Shown in pieces: positions 17,141 through 26,499 of a DNA stretch of 64,000 nt (positions are counted from its first letter, which is position 1; each line of letters starts with the position of its first letter). This DNA comes from Shinella zoogloeoides. Its GTDB lineage: Bacteria; Pseudomonadota; Alphaproteobacteria; Rhizobiales; Rhizobiaceae. A program made the translations under genes and the position numbers. The notes under the pieces are model-generated. The model had not been told where the DNA came from. It was given only the letters and a program-made list of their open reading frames with translations, and did no database searches. The stretch covers positions 819,501-883,500 of the forward strand of contig NZ_CP093528.1 in NCBI RefSeq assembly GCF_022682305.1, read 5' to 3'.

Positions 17141-18661
17141 ATGGTCGAATCTGAAGCCCAGGGGCGTTTGCCTGGAATTGCCCCGGTCTCGGTCGTGGAT
17201 ATCGGGTCCAACTCGATTCGCCTCGTGATCTATGAGGGCATGAGCCGTTCGCCGGCCATGCTCTTCAACGAGAAGGTCATGTGCGGCCTCGGCAAGGGGC
17301 TTGCGAAGACCGGCCGCATGGACCCGGCGAGCGTCGAGCGCGCGCTGGCTGCGCTTCATCGCTTCAAGGCCCTGTCGAAACAGGCCCGCGCCTCCACCAT
17401 GTTCGCGCTGGCGACCGCCGCCGCGCGCGAGGCGGAGAACGGTCCCGATTTCATCCACCAGGCGGAAATGATCCTCGGCCAGAAGGTGCGCGTGCTGACC
17501 GGCGAGGAGGAAGCCTATTTCTCCGCGCTCGGCATCGTCAGCGGCTTTGCCGATACGGACGGCATCGTCGGCGACCTCGGCGGCGGCTCGCTGGAACTGA
17601 TCGACGTGACCCGTCTCGATGTCGGCAAGGGCATCACGCTGCCGCTCGGCGGCATCCGCCTGTCGGAAGCCTCGGGCGGCTCGCCCGCGCAGGCCCGCAT
17701 CGTCGCGCGCAAATACCTGCGCACCGCCAATCTCCTCAAGAAGGGGGAGGGCCGCGCCTTCTACGCCGTCGGCGGCACCTGGCGCGCCCTCGGCGCGCTG
17801 CACATGGAAGCGCAGAACTATCCGCTGCACATGATCCAGGGCTACGAGCTCGGCTTTTCCGACGCCATGGACTTCCTGACGGACGTGGTCACCGCCAAGG
17901 ACCAGAAGGATCCGGCCTATGCGGCGATCTCCAAGAGCCGGCGCAACCTGCTGCCCTTCGGCGCGGTCGCCCTGCAGGAGACCATCGCCATCATGAGGCC
18001 CTCGCGGGTCTTCTTCTCCGCGCAGGGCGTGCGCGAAGGCTATCTCTATTCGCTGCTGCCCGAGCGGGAGAAGGCACGAGATCCGCTGCTTTCGGCCGCC
18101 GGCGAACTCGCCATCCTGCGCGCCCGCTCACCCGAGCACGCCCGCGAGCTTGCCGAATGGACCGGCCGGATGATGCCGCTCTTCGGCGTAACCGAAACGC
18201 CGGAAGAGGCGCGCTATCGCGAGACCGCCTGCCTTCTGGCCGACATAAGCTGGCGTGCCCACCCGGATTACCGCGGCCTGCAGGCGCTGAATCTCATCGC
18301 CCACGGGACCTTCATCGGCATCACCCATCCCGGCCGCGCCTTCATCGCGCTTGCCAATTACTACCGTTTCGAGGGCCTTAGCGACGACGCCGTCAGCAGT
18401 TCACTCGCCGGCATCGCCCCGCCGCGCATGCGCGAACTGGCAAAGCTTCTCGGTGGCCTGCTGCGTGTCGCCTACCTCTTCTCGGCCTCCATGCCGGGCG
18501 TCGTGCCGCACATCGCCTTCCGCAAGTCGTCGCAGCCCGATACGGACCTCGAACTCGCCGTGCCGGCGGACTATGCCGAACTTGCCGGCGAACGGCTCGA
18601 CGGCCGCCTGCAGCAACTCGCCAAGCTGACGGGCCGGAAGCTCGCTTTCAGGTTCCTGTGA
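17141..18661 (+). CDS. ppx: Exopolyphosphatase
   Basis: A 506-residue Ppx/GppA phosphatase with the ASKHA fold. Motifs are VVDIGSNSIRLVIYEG near the N-terminus (phosphate loop 1), VLTGEEEAYFSALG, and GDLGGGSLELIDV (loop 2). The enzyme releases phosphate from polyphosphate ends and may act on pppGpp. The C-terminal HD-like region contains the HPDYRGLQALNLIAHGTF segment. The start is the ATG ten bases after the ppk stop. The downstream gene begins within or just past the stop codon, making a three-gene unit. Confidence 0.95.
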   Translation: MVESEAQGRLPGIAPVSVVDIGSNSIRLVIYEGMSRSPAMLFNEKVMCGLGKGLAKTGRMDPASVERALAALHRFKALSKQARASTMFALATAAAREAENGPDFIHQAEMILGQKVRVLTGEEEAYFSALGIVSGFADTDGIVGDLGGGSLELIDVTRLDVGKGITLPLGGIRLSEASGGSPAQARIVARKYLRTANLLKKGEGRAFYAVGGTWRALGALHMEAQNYPLHMIQGYELGFSDAMDFLTDVVTAKDQKDPAYAAISKSRRNLLPFGAVALQETIAIMRPSRVFFSAQGVREGYLYSLLPEREKARDPLLSAAGELAILRARSPEHARELAEWTGRMMPLFGVTETPEEARYRETACLLADISWRAHPDYRGLQALNLIAHGTFIGITHPGRAFIALANYYRFEGLSDDAVSSSLAGIAPPRMRELAKLLGGLLRVAYLFSASMPGVVPHIAFRKSSQPDTDLELAVPADYAELAGERLDGRLQQLAKLTGRKLAFRFL

Positions 18662-18669
18662 GGCCAGCC

Positions 18670-19254
18670 ATGCGGATCGCTTCCTTCCTTACCGGTTTCC
18701 TACTTGCCGCAAGCGCTTTTGCGCAGGACTGGCAGGCGGTCGAGCGCGTGGAGCCTTACGCCGTGCAGGGCGCGACGGGCATGGAAATCTACCAGTCGAT
18801 CGGCGAGCGCGGCCCCAAGCTCGGCGTGGCCCGCGTCATCGCCCATACCGGTTTCAAGCTGACCTGGACGCGCAAATACGAGCGCCGGGGCAATGCCTGC
18901 GTCATTACGGTCAACAAGCCGAAGCTCATCATCACCTACACGTTGCCGAAGCTGAAATCCAAGCTCTCCGAGCCGCTGAAGAGCCGCTGGGAAACCTTCA
19001 TTGCGGGTGTCACCAGGCATGAGAAGGTGCATGGCGACTTCATCAAGGACATGGTGAAGGAAATCGAGGCGATGAGCGTCGGCCTGACGGTCGACAACGA
19101 CCCGGACTGCCGGAAGATCCGCCCCGTGCTACAGGCCCGCCTCGGCGAACTTTCCGACGCCCAGCGCGCCCGCAGCCGCGATTTCGACCAGATCGAAATG
19201 AGCGAGGGCGGCAACGTCCACCAGCTCATCCTGCACCTGGTCGATCCGCGATAA
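18670..19254 (+). CDS. DUF922 exported putative zinc protease
   Basis: A 194-residue secreted protein with a signal peptide (MRIASFLTGFLLAASAFAQD) and the DUF922 domain. The HEKVH motif at residues 117-121 is HExxH-like, suggesting zinc binding and perhaps peptidase activity; no substrate is known. I chose the ATG at 18670 because the signal peptide begins there. A GTG at 18658 overlaps the ppx stop by four bases and would add MRPA, so coupling to ppx is likely either way. Confidence 0.85.
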   Translation: MRIASFLTGFLLAASAFAQDWQAVERVEPYAVQGATGMEIYQSIGERGPKLGVARVIAHTGFKLTWTRKYERRGNACVITVNKPKLIITYTLPKLKSKLSEPLKSRWETFIAGVTRHEKVHGDFIKDMVKEIEAMSVGLTVDNDPDCRKIRPVLQARLGELSDAQRARSRDFDQIEMSEGGNVHQLILHLVDPR

Positions 19255-19269
19255 GGGCAAGGGAGCGGC

Positions 19270-20421
19270 TTAAAGCTCCACCGCCTCGATCTTCCGGTCG
19301 ATGAAGCGCAGCGCCACCTTGCCGCCGATGAGGTTGAGGGCGGTGTCGCCGAAGAGGTCGCGGCGCCAGCCGGTGAGGGCGGGGACTTTGGCGGCTTCAC
19401 CTTCGATGGCGATCTTTTCGAGATCGTCGGAATTGGCGATGATTTTGGCGGCAACGCCCTGCTTTTCCGCGACGATCTTCAGGAGCACCTTCAGCATCTC
19501 GCTGGCGGCGGCGGCGCCTTCCGGCACATGGTTCTGGCGCGGCAGGCGCGGCAGGTCGTTCTTCGGGATCGCCAGCGCCTCATTGACCGCTTCGAGAAGC
19601 GCGGTGCCGGACTGCGAGCGCTCCCAGCCCTTGGGAATGGTGCGCAGGCGCGCCAGCGCCTCGGCATCGACGGGCTGCTGCTGGGCGATCTCGTAGATCG
19701 TGTCGTCCTTGAGGATGCGCGAGCGCGGCACGTTGCGGCCGCGCGCCTCGCGTTCGCGCCAGGCGGCGACCTTCTGCAGGACGGCCAGTTCCATCGGCTT
19801 CTTGACGCGCATCTTCAGGCGCTTCCAGGCGTCGTCCGGATGCAGGTCGTAGGTGTCGCGGGATTCGAGGACCGCCATTTCCTCGGTCAGCCACAGCGAG
19901 CGGCCGGCCTCGTCGAGCTTGGCCTTCAGCGCCAGGTAGACGTCGCGCAGGTGTGTCACGTCGGCGAGCGCATATTCGAGCTGCTTTTCGGTGAGCGGGC
20001 GGCGGCTCCAGTCGGTGAAGCGCGAGGACTTGTCGATATGCACGCCCTTGATCTTCTGGACGAGCTGGTCGTAGGACACGCTGTCGCCGAAGCCGCAGAC
20101 CATGGCGGCGACCTGCGTGTCGAAGATCGGATGCGGAATGAGATTGCCGCGGTGGACGATGATTTCGATGTCCTGCCGTGCGGCGTGGAACACCTTCAGC
20201 ACCGCCGGATTGCCCATCAGCTCGAAGAAGGGGGCAAGGTCGAGGCCCTTGGCGAGCGGATCGACGATCACCTCGATCTCCGGGCCGGCAAGCTGGATCA
20301 GGCACAGTTCCGGCCAGAAGGTCGTCTCCCGCAGGAACTCCGTGTCGATCGTCAGATACTCGGAACGGGCGAGCGTCTCACAGGCGTCGCGAAGGGCTGC
20401 GGTGGTTTCGATGATCTGCAT
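19270..20421 (-). CDS. rnd: Ribonuclease D
   Basis: A 383-residue 3'-to-5' exoribonuclease for tRNA and small RNA maturation. The DEDDy exonuclease motifs are visible as TIDTEFLRE (ExoI), FHAARQDIEI (ExoII) and YALADVTHLRDVYLAL (ExoIII), followed by an HRDC domain (EALARLRTIPKGWERSQSG). Length is typical. The gene is convergent with the ppx operon, with only 15 bp between stops and no obvious terminator. Confidence 0.96.
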   Translation of the reverse strand: MQIIETTAALRDACETLARSEYLTIDTEFLRETTFWPELCLIQLAGPEIEVIVDPLAKGLDLAPFFELMGNPAVLKVFHAARQDIEIIVHRGNLIPHPIFDTQVAAMVCGFGDSVSYDQLVQKIKGVHIDKSSRFTDWSRRPLTEKQLEYALADVTHLRDVYLALKAKLDEAGRSLWLTEEMAVLESRDTYDLHPDDAWKRLKMRVKKPMELAVLQKVAAWREREARGRNVPRSRILKDDTIYEIAQQQPVDAEALARLRTIPKGWERSQSGTALLEAVNEALAIPKNDLPRLPRQNHVPEGAAAASEMLKVLLKIVAEKQGVAAKIIANSDDLEKIAIEGEAAKVPALTGWRRDLFGDTALNLIGGKVALRFIDRKIEAVEL

Positions 20422-20516
20422 GATGGCTCGGGCGGGCTTTTCTTTGAGATTTTTGATCGGGCAGCTTTAGACGGTCCACGGTTTTGCCACAATCGAAAAC
20501 TTGCGCCGCCCGCTCC

Positions 20517-21902
20517 TCACGTCACCCGCACATAGCTGGTCATGCCGGTCTTCTGGTGCTCGATGATATGGCAATGGAACACCCAGTCGCCGGGATTGTC
20601 GGCGACGAGGGCGAGCTGGACCTTCTCGTCGGGCAGGATGAGGTAGGTGTCGGAGAAGTGCGGGCGGATCGCCTGCTTGTTGGAGTTCATCGGACGGAAG
20701 ACGAGGCCGTGCAGGTGAAGGGGGTGCACCTGTGGCGTCGGGTTCTCGACGTTGAAGATATAGGTCTTGCCGGCCTTCATCTCGGCGAGCGGCGCGGTCG
20801 GGTCGCCCGTATCGTCCGCCCACGGCACCTTGTTGATGGCCCAGAAATTGTAGCCGAGCGAGCCGCAGATGCCGTCCTTCGGGCGCTCTTCCGCCGAGGC
20901 GCTGAGGATGAAGGGCAATTCGGTGGCGGCGGAAAGATCCGGCTCGGGCAGGGGATTGGCGGCGAGCGCCGGCAGGTCGGCGACGTTGCGCTTCAGGGAG
21001 GCGCCGGTCGCGCGGAACGTGGCGAGCGTGGCGGGCTTGGTGCCGCGCAGGTCCTTCAGGGCGGCGACCGCGCCTTCCGTGTCGGGCATGCGCAGCACGA
21101 GGTCGAGCCGCTGGCCGGGACCGATCATCAGGTGGTCCGGCGAAAAGCGCTCTGCCACCGGGTTGCCGTCGGCGGCGATGACCAGCGCCTCGGCGCCCTC
21201 CACGGAGAGCGCGAGAATGCGGGTGACGTCCGTCGCGGCAAGGCGCAGGCGCACGAGGCCGCCGACCGGCGCGTCATATTGCGGGGACTGCCGCCAGTTG
21301 GCGGTGCGCACGGTGCCGAAGGTGCCGGCGCGGGCGGCGTCGCGGGGCTTGAACTGGGCGATGAACTGCCCGTCGCCGCCGAGCCGCCAGTCGCGCAGGT
21401 TCAGCACGATCTCCGCGTCGAAGGCGGGATCAGCCGGATCCTCCACCACGACGAGGCCGGCAAGGCCGCGGCCGATCTGCTCCAGCGTGTTGCAATGGGG
21501 ATGATACCAGAAGGTGCCGGCATCCGGCGGGGTGAAGGCATAGTCGAAGCCGTCGCCGCCATAGACATAGGGCTGCGTCAGGAAGGGAACGCCGTCCATC
21601 CTGTTGTCGATGCGCAGGCCGTGCCAGTGGATGGTGGTCGGCTCGTCCAGCCGGTTGTCGAGGCGAAGCGCGAAGGGCGTGCCCCGGCGCATGCGCAGCA
21701 CCGGCGGGATTTCCGCTTCGCCATAGGTCATCGCGCCCTTTGTCGGTCCCTTGTCGGTGATGAGCGCCTCCGTGCGGCGCGCGACGAGGGGCATGGCGGC
21801 CCCGGCGCTCGCCACGCCGCCGAAGCGGCCCGCAAGCCCGAGACCTCCCGCATAGGCTCCGGCGGCAAGCGCCCCCTTCATCAGCGTGCGGCGTGTCGGC
21901 AT
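20517..21902 (-). CDS. Tat-exported multicopper oxidase
   Basis: A 461-residue periplasmic oxidase with a Tat signal (MPTRRTLMKGALAAGAYAGG). The four copper-ligand motifs are present: HWHG, WYHPHCN, HPLHLHGL and HCHIIEHQKTGM; the last holds the T1 cysteine and probable axial methionine. Members oxidise Cu(I), phenols or metals and reduce O2 to water. No methionine-rich insert like that of CueO is seen, so cuprous oxidase function is uncertain. The gene stands alone; the copper chaperone at 736 is too far away to be in an operon. Confidence 0.92.
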   Translation of the reverse strand: MPTRRTLMKGALAAGAYAGGLGLAGRFGGVASAGAAMPLVARRTEALITDKGPTKGAMTYGEAEIPPVLRMRRGTPFALRLDNRLDEPTTIHWHGLRIDNRMDGVPFLTQPYVYGGDGFDYAFTPPDAGTFWYHPHCNTLEQIGRGLAGLVVVEDPADPAFDAEIVLNLRDWRLGGDGQFIAQFKPRDAARAGTFGTVRTANWRQSPQYDAPVGGLVRLRLAATDVTRILALSVEGAEALVIAADGNPVAERFSPDHLMIGPGQRLDLVLRMPDTEGAVAALKDLRGTKPATLATFRATGASLKRNVADLPALAANPLPEPDLSAATELPFILSASAEERPKDGICGSLGYNFWAINKVPWADDTGDPTAPLAEMKAGKTYIFNVENPTPQVHPLHLHGLVFRPMNSNKQAIRPHFSDTYLILPDEKVQLALVADNPGDWVFHCHIIEHQKTGMTSYVRVT

Positions 21903-21988
21903 GGCGGTTTCTCCGGTGGCGTTCCTCGTTTTCTAAACCTGAGAAGGACGCTCATCAATAAGCCGCTACAGACCAGATTGCCGCAGCC

Positions 21989-23230
21989 TCAATGCCCGCC
22001 GTCGCGGTCCTTGTCGGAGGCGGCGAGCTTGTTGAAGAAGAAGGAGGTGCGCAGCAGGTTGCGGAAGCGGCTGTGACGCGCGCCCGCCGGCACGGCGGGG
22101 CGGGCGCTCATGCGCAGCACCGTATAGGCCATGAAGGCGACGAGGACGACGGCGGTATAGATGAACAGCGCCTGCGGCCCGAAGAACTGCAGCAGCACCG
22201 AGGCGAAGAGCGGCCCGATGATCGCCCCGCAGGACCAGAAGAACAGCATGCCCGCCGAGACCAGCGCATGTTCGCCCTCGCCGGCGTGGTCGTTGGCATG
22301 GGCCGAGCAGAGCGAATAGAGTGGCATGGCGAAGGCGCCGAAGACGAAGATGCCGACGAGGTTGCGCCATTCGTCGCCGCCCGCGAAGAAGGCGAGGTAA
22401 AGCGCGGCGAGCGTGGAGCCGAGCGTGGCGACGAGGATGACGAGACGGCGGTCGAGCCGGTCGGAATAGATGCCGAGCGGATATTGCAGCACGACCCCGC
22501 CGACGATGCCCGCGCTCATGAAGCTGGCGATGGCCGTCACCGACAGGCCGATATCGTGCGCGTAGATCGGCCCGAGATTGCGGAAGGCCGCATTGGTGAG
22601 GCCGACGACGATGCAGCCGACGGTGGCGAGCGGCGAGATGTTCCAGAGCTTCTTCACATCGAAGCGGATCGCTTCCGGCACGGTGGGGCTGGAGCGGTCG
22701 GCCAGCGAGATCGGCACGAGCGACAGCGACAGCGCCATGGCGATGAAGGCGAAGATCTCGAAGCCGCCGATACCGACGCCGGGAATGACATATTGCGCCG
22801 CCGTCACCGAGCCGAGGTCGACGAGGCGGTAGATGGAGAGCGTGCGCGCCCGGTTGGCATTGGTGACGGAGGCGTTCAGCCAGCTTTCGACGGTGGCGAA
22901 GAGGCTGGCGAAACAGATGCCGGCGACAAGGCGCATCGCGAACCAGAAGACGGGATCGATGAGCAGCACCATGGCGATGGCCGAGGCCGAGGCGATGGCC
23001 GCCATGGCGGAGAAGGTGCGGATATGGCCGATGGCGCGCAGCACGCGCGTCACATAGATGCAGCCGATGGCGAAACCGATGCTGTAGCCCGCGCCCACGA
23101 AGCCGATCAGCGAGGTGGAGAACCCTTCCTGCGAGGCGCGCAGCGCGATGAAGGTGCCCTGCAGCCCGTTCCCTCCGATCAGGATGCCGGCGGTGACGAG
23201 AAGGGGAATCAGGGGGCGAATCGTGGACAT
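21989..23230 (-). CDS. MFS transporter (YcaD-like)
   Basis: A 413-residue inner-membrane protein with about 12 hydrophobic helices. The N-terminal helices include LIPLLVTAGILIGGNGLQGTF, and a second-half GIYSDRLDRRLVIL loop matches the MFS inter-helix A-like motif. Overall it resembles the YcaD/UMF-type branch of uncharacterised exporters. The substrate is unknown. A similar transporter (32818-33972) lies 10 kb away on the same strand. No regulator is adjacent, and the start has a weak ribosome site. Confidence 0.85.
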   Translation of the reverse strand: MSTIRPLIPLLVTAGILIGGNGLQGTFIALRASQEGFSTSLIGFVGAGYSIGFAIGCIYVTRVLRAIGHIRTFSAMAAIASASAIAMVLLIDPVFWFAMRLVAGICFASLFATVESWLNASVTNANRARTLSIYRLVDLGSVTAAQYVIPGVGIGGFEIFAFIAMALSLSLVPISLADRSSPTVPEAIRFDVKKLWNISPLATVGCIVVGLTNAAFRNLGPIYAHDIGLSVTAIASFMSAGIVGGVVLQYPLGIYSDRLDRRLVILVATLGSTLAALYLAFFAGGDEWRNLVGIFVFGAFAMPLYSLCSAHANDHAGEGEHALVSAGMLFFWSCGAIIGPLFASVLLQFFGPQALFIYTAVVLVAFMAYTVLRMSARPAVPAGARHSRFRNLLRTSFFFNKLAASDKDRDGGH

Positions 23231-23312
23231 GCGGGCACTATGGCGAAGGATTTGCGGAAAGGGAGGGGGGAGGCGGCGCGGCGGTGAAATTGTGTGCGGC
23301 GGCGGGTGTGGC

Positions 23313-23452
23313 CGCCCTCATCCGGCCTGCCGGACACCTAGTCTCCGCAGGCGGGGAGAAGGAGAGATGCCGAGCCGTTTTCCCAAATCTCCGACGCTGC
23401 GTGAGGCATGTTCCCTCTCCCCGCCTGCGGGGAGAGGGGTAGGGTGAGGGGC
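23313..23452 (+). repeat. RIME-like palindromic repeat, copy 4
   Basis: Same orientation and layout as copy 3: GCCCTCATCCGGCCTGCCGG, a hairpin around GTCTCCGCAGGCGGGGAGA, the shared spacer (CCCAAATCTCCGACGCTGCG), the second hairpin CTCTCCCCGCCTGCGGGGAG, and GGGTGAGGGGC. It lies between the MFS gene's upstream side and the end of the receiver gene. Confidence 0.85.
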
Positions 23453-23469
23453 AAGGCGAATGCCGCCCC

Positions 23470-23847
23470 TTACATCTTCAGAAGCTCCGCCATCACCCGC
23501 AGATGATCGGCCTGCAAGGGCTTTTCGAAATAGCTCTTCACGAAGCTGTACTGCATGGCCCGCTCCCGGTCCTTGCCGAGGCGCGAGCTGGTCAGCAGGG
23601 CGACGATCGGCGCATGCACTTCGAATTCCGTCGCATAGCGGTCGAGGAATTCGAAGCCGTTCATCACGGGCATGTTGATGTCGAGGATGATGGCGTCGGG
23701 GGTCTCGCGGTGGAGTATGTCGAGCGCCTCGGCGCCGTCGAGGGCCTTCAGCACGCGGATCGACGGATCGAATTTGCGGATCGTGTAGTCGCAGATGAAC
23801 TGGTCGTTCTCGTCGTCATCGACGACCAGGATCGAGGTGATCTTCAT
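23470..23847 (-). CDS. Single-domain response regulator (CheY/Rcp1-like)
   Basis: A 125-residue receiver with no output domain. The acidic pocket VVDDDEND, the phosphoacceptor Asp56 in AIILDINMPVMNG, and the conserved lysine in SYFEKPL are all present. It most resembles Rcp1-type receivers that partner phytochrome-like or other hybrid-free kinases. The start at 23847 (MKITSILVVDD) lies inside the 3' end of the upstream kinase gene, overlapping by 32 bp, so translation is probably coupled and the kinase is the likely phosphodonor. Confidence 0.9.
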   Translation of the reverse strand: MKITSILVVDDDENDQFICDYTIRKFDPSIRVLKALDGAEALDILHRETPDAIILDINMPVMNGFEFLDRYATEFEVHAPIVALLTSSRLGKDRERAMQYSFVKSYFEKPLQADHLRVMAELLKM

Positions 23848-25768
23848 GTTTGTCCCTGTCGGGCAGTTCGATGATGAACCGGCTGCCCTTATCTCTTGCT
23901 TCATAGAGCGCATCGCCCCCGAGGGATTCCGCGCTCTTTTTCAATATGTAGAGGCCTAACCCGCTGCCGAAGGACCGATTCGGGTGCAGCCGTTTGAACA
24001 TTCTGAACAACAAATGGCGGCTCGCGGGCGGAACGCCCAGGCCGTTGTCCTCCACCGACAGCCGCAGCTTGCCGCCATAGCGGAAGGCGCGGATATCGAT
24101 CGCCGGTTCTGCCTCCTTCGGGTCGTGATACTTGACCGCATTGGACAGCAGGTTGCCGACGATGACCTGGAATTTCGATGGCTTGCTGATGATTGTCAAT
24201 TCCGCCGGCACATGATTTTCGATGCGGATCCGCTTGACGTCGTCGAGATGGGAGAGGGCGTCGATGGCCTCCGACACCAGCGCGCGCAGCGCGACCGGCC
24301 GCTCCTCTTCCTCCATCAGCCGGTTGCGCGTCAGCGTGATGATGTTCTGGATCAGGTGGTCGAGACGGCGGAAGTTCTGCTCCATGCGCTGGAGCATCTG
24401 GTCGAGCGCGGCGTGCTCGCCTTCCGCCAGCATCTCGCGCGAAATGCCGAGCAGGCCCATGGAGGAGGCTATGGGCGAGCGAAGGTCGTGCGAGGTGCGG
24501 TAGGCGAATTCCTCCAGCTCCGCATTCGCCTCGATCAGCGCCTGCTCGTTCGCCTTGCGTTCGGAGATGTCGCGCACGAGGCCGCTATAGATGGTGGCGC
24601 CGTTCACCTCCACCTTGGCGACGGCAAGGTCGAGCGGGAAGGATACGCCGTCCTTGCGCCGGCCCTCTACCTCGCGGCCGATGCCGATGACCTTCGCCGC
24701 GCCGCCGCGCTGGTAGTTGGAAAGATAGCGGTCGTGCTCGCCGTGATACGGCTCCGGCATCAGCATCTTGACGTTGTTGCCGATCATCTCGCGCGGCGCA
24801 TAGCCGAAGATGCGCGTGCAGGCCGCGTTGACGGTGAGGATGATGCCGCGCTCGTCGATGGTGACGATGCCGTCCACGGCGTTGTCGATGATGGCGGCGA
24901 GGCGCGCCTGGCTTTCGGCAAGGTCGGCCGCCATGCGCCGCGCACGGCGGGAGGAAAGGTAGAGATGGACGAGGAGGCCGCCGGACAGCGCGCCGGAGAT
25001 CAGCACGAGGGAGGAGAGCGTCGAGCGGGCGTTGTTGCCGCTGCTGGTGAAGGTGATGCCGAAGGAGGTTTCGTAGCGCCCCAGCTCATAGTAGGTCATG
25101 GCGAGCAGCAGCAGGTAGGTGGCAAGGCCCAGGATGCCGGCGAGCGTCGCCCGGTGGAAGCCGCTCGCTTCCGTATCCGTGAAGACGATGACGATGCCGA
25201 GCGCGACGAAGCAGGTGGTGCTCTGGAACGACATGCGCGAGAGGCGCACCCAGTCATGCGCGAAATCGAGCGCGATGGCATAGCCGATGAAGGCGGCGGC
25301 CGCGATGATGAAGGTCGCAAGGCCGAGCACGATCTGCACCGCATCGCTCTTCTGCCGGTAGGCGCGCAGGAACAGCGCGACGCTCACCATCATGTAGCAG
25401 GCGGCGGTATTGGGCGCGATCCGCCCCGGCAGGCTGGTGCGTATATCGGTGAAGGGCGTGTGGAGCGCGGTGTCTATGCCGGCGTCGATGCCGAAGAGAT
25501 GCTGCGCCAGAGCGACGGCGCCATAGGCGAAGACCGGCACCATCATCAGCGCGGGCAGGTGCCGGAAGCCGCGCGTCATCGCCAGCAGCGCCGCGCCGAT
25601 GACGATGACGGCCAGCGCCGAATTGAACTTCATGCCGAACAGGAAGGGATAGTGCGCGGCAAGGCGCGCCGGCTCGCTCAGCCAGAGCGCGATCACCGCA
25701 ATGCCCACGGCGATGCACCAGAGGCCCGCCGCGACGTTGGCCTTGCGCCAGGACTGTTCTCGATCCAC
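23816..25768 (-). CDS. Membrane histidine kinase with FixL-type PAS domain
   Basis: A 650-residue sensor kinase: about eight hydrophobic helices in residues 1-275, a PAS domain at roughly 285-402, then HisKA and HATPase domains. The PAS segment LMPEPYHGEHDRYL...IGIGREVEGRRKDG closely follows the haem-PAS of FixL: His345 and Arg365 are 20 residues apart, as are the haem-ligand His and the O2-sensing Arg of FixL. The phosphoacceptor is His427 (SHDLRSPI), and N, G1 and G2 boxes are present. Oxygen sensing is therefore plausible but unproven. The start is GTG, preceded by an AGGGGGG-like site. Confidence 0.87.
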   Translation of the reverse strand: MDREQSWRKANVAAGLWCIAVGIAVIALWLSEPARLAAHYPFLFGMKFNSALAVIVIGAALLAMTRGFRHLPALMMVPVFAYGAVALAQHLFGIDAGIDTALHTPFTDIRTSLPGRIAPNTAACYMMVSVALFLRAYRQKSDAVQIVLGLATFIIAAAAFIGYAIALDFAHDWVRLSRMSFQSTTCFVALGIVIVFTDTEASGFHRATLAGILGLATYLLLLAMTYYELGRYETSFGITFTSSGNNARSTLSSLVLISGALSGGLLVHLYLSSRRARRMAADLAESQARLAAIIDNAVDGIVTIDERGIILTVNAACTRIFGYAPREMIGNNVKMLMPEPYHGEHDRYLSNYQRGGAAKVIGIGREVEGRRKDGVSFPLDLAVAKVEVNGATIYSGLVRDISERKANEQALIEANAELEEFAYRTSHDLRSPIASSMGLLGISREMLAEGEHAALDQMLQRMEQNFRRLDHLIQNIITLTRNRLMEEEERPVALRALVSEAIDALSHLDDVKRIRIENHVPAELTIISKPSKFQVIVGNLLSNAVKYHDPKEAEPAIDIRAFRYGGKLRLSVEDNGLGVPPASRHLLFRMFKRLHPNRSFGSGLGLYILKKSAESLGGDALYEARDKGSRFIIELPDRDKHEDHLDPGRR

Positions 25769-25809
25769 CCATGCCCCCCTGGCGGTTCCGTTCCGCCGCG
25801 CGGGGCAGC

Positions 25810-25862
25810 TTAGAGCATTTCCGACCGGAGTGCGTAGCTGTTTTGCGTCGTGAAACGCGTAA
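25810..25862. repeat. Dispersed TTAGAGCATTTCC repeat copy
   Basis: The AGAGCATTTCC core seen twice near 10.6 kb recurs here upstream of the sensor kinase gene, followed by a GCGTCGTGAAACGCGTAAA segment. Only one arm is present, so no terminator hairpin forms. Confidence 0.5.
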
Positions 25863-25894
25863 ATCCAAGGGGATAGGCGTGGGCGTCACGCCCG

Positions 25895-26386
25895 TCAGGC
25901 GGCGTCGCCCTGCTTGCCTTCGCCCTCGAGCCGGCCGGCCAGGGCCTGAAGCTCGGCGGTCAGCGCCTGCAGGGTCTCCAGCGAGCAGCCGGTCGCCTTG
26001 CCGATCTCCATGCGGATGGCGAGGGCGTCGCGCTGCATGGCGCGGCCTTTGTCGGTGAGTGTCACCAGCACCTGCCGCTCGTCGCTTTTGTCCCGCGCGC
26101 GACGGATATAGCCGGCCGCCTCCAGCCGCTTGAGGAGAGGGGAGAGCGTGCCGGAATCGAGGCCGAGCGTCTCGCCCAGCGCCTTCACCGTGCGCCTGTC
26201 CTCCTCCCAAAGCGTCATCAGCGCGATATATTGCGGATAGGTGAGGCCGTAGGGATCGAGCAGGGGCTTGTAGGTGCGGTTGAGCGCGTGGGCGGCGGAA
26301 TAGACGGCGAAACAGAGCTGCGCGTCGAGCGCCAGCATGCCGGCCGGAATATCGCCTGTCTCAGCTTCGTCACGTTTGTCGATCAT
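25895..26386 (-). CDS. ohrR: Organic hydroperoxide-sensing MarR repressor
   Basis: A 163-residue MarR-family protein. The reactive cysteine of OhrR is visible as Cys25 in LDAQLCFAVYSA, and the conserved Tyr residues around NRTYKPLLDPYGLTYPQY complete the peroxide-sensing site. The recognition helix region is LGLDSGTLSPLLKRLEAAGYI and the wing is RARDKSDERQVLVTLT. Peroxide oxidation of the cysteine releases it from DNA, derepressing ohr. The gene is divergent from ohr with two palindromes between. I chose the ATG at 26386; an upstream TTG at 26404 is less likely. Confidence 0.95.
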   Translation of the reverse strand: MIDKRDEAETGDIPAGMLALDAQLCFAVYSAAHALNRTYKPLLDPYGLTYPQYIALMTLWEEDRRTVKALGETLGLDSGTLSPLLKRLEAAGYIRRARDKSDERQVLVTLTDKGRAMQRDALAIRMEIGKATGCSLETLQALTAELQALAGRLEGEGKQGDAA

Positions 26387-26414
26387 GCTGCCATTGTCGC
26401 ACAAACGGCCAAAA

Positions 26415-26445
26415 TTGCAATTTGCAAAATCATATTGCGCGCAAT
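26415..26445. promoter_or_regulatory. Candidate OhrR operators between ohrR and ohr
   Basis: Two palindromes lie in the AT-rich divergent region: the near-perfect TTGCAATTTGCAA (26415-26427) and the perfect ATTGCGCGCAAT (26434-26445). Their placement between ohrR and ohr suggests shared repression of both promoters. Confidence 0.6.
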
Positions 26446-26499
26446 CTAATTTTACGCTACCAATTATCCATCACCAACGAAACCAGGAAGGAGACACCC

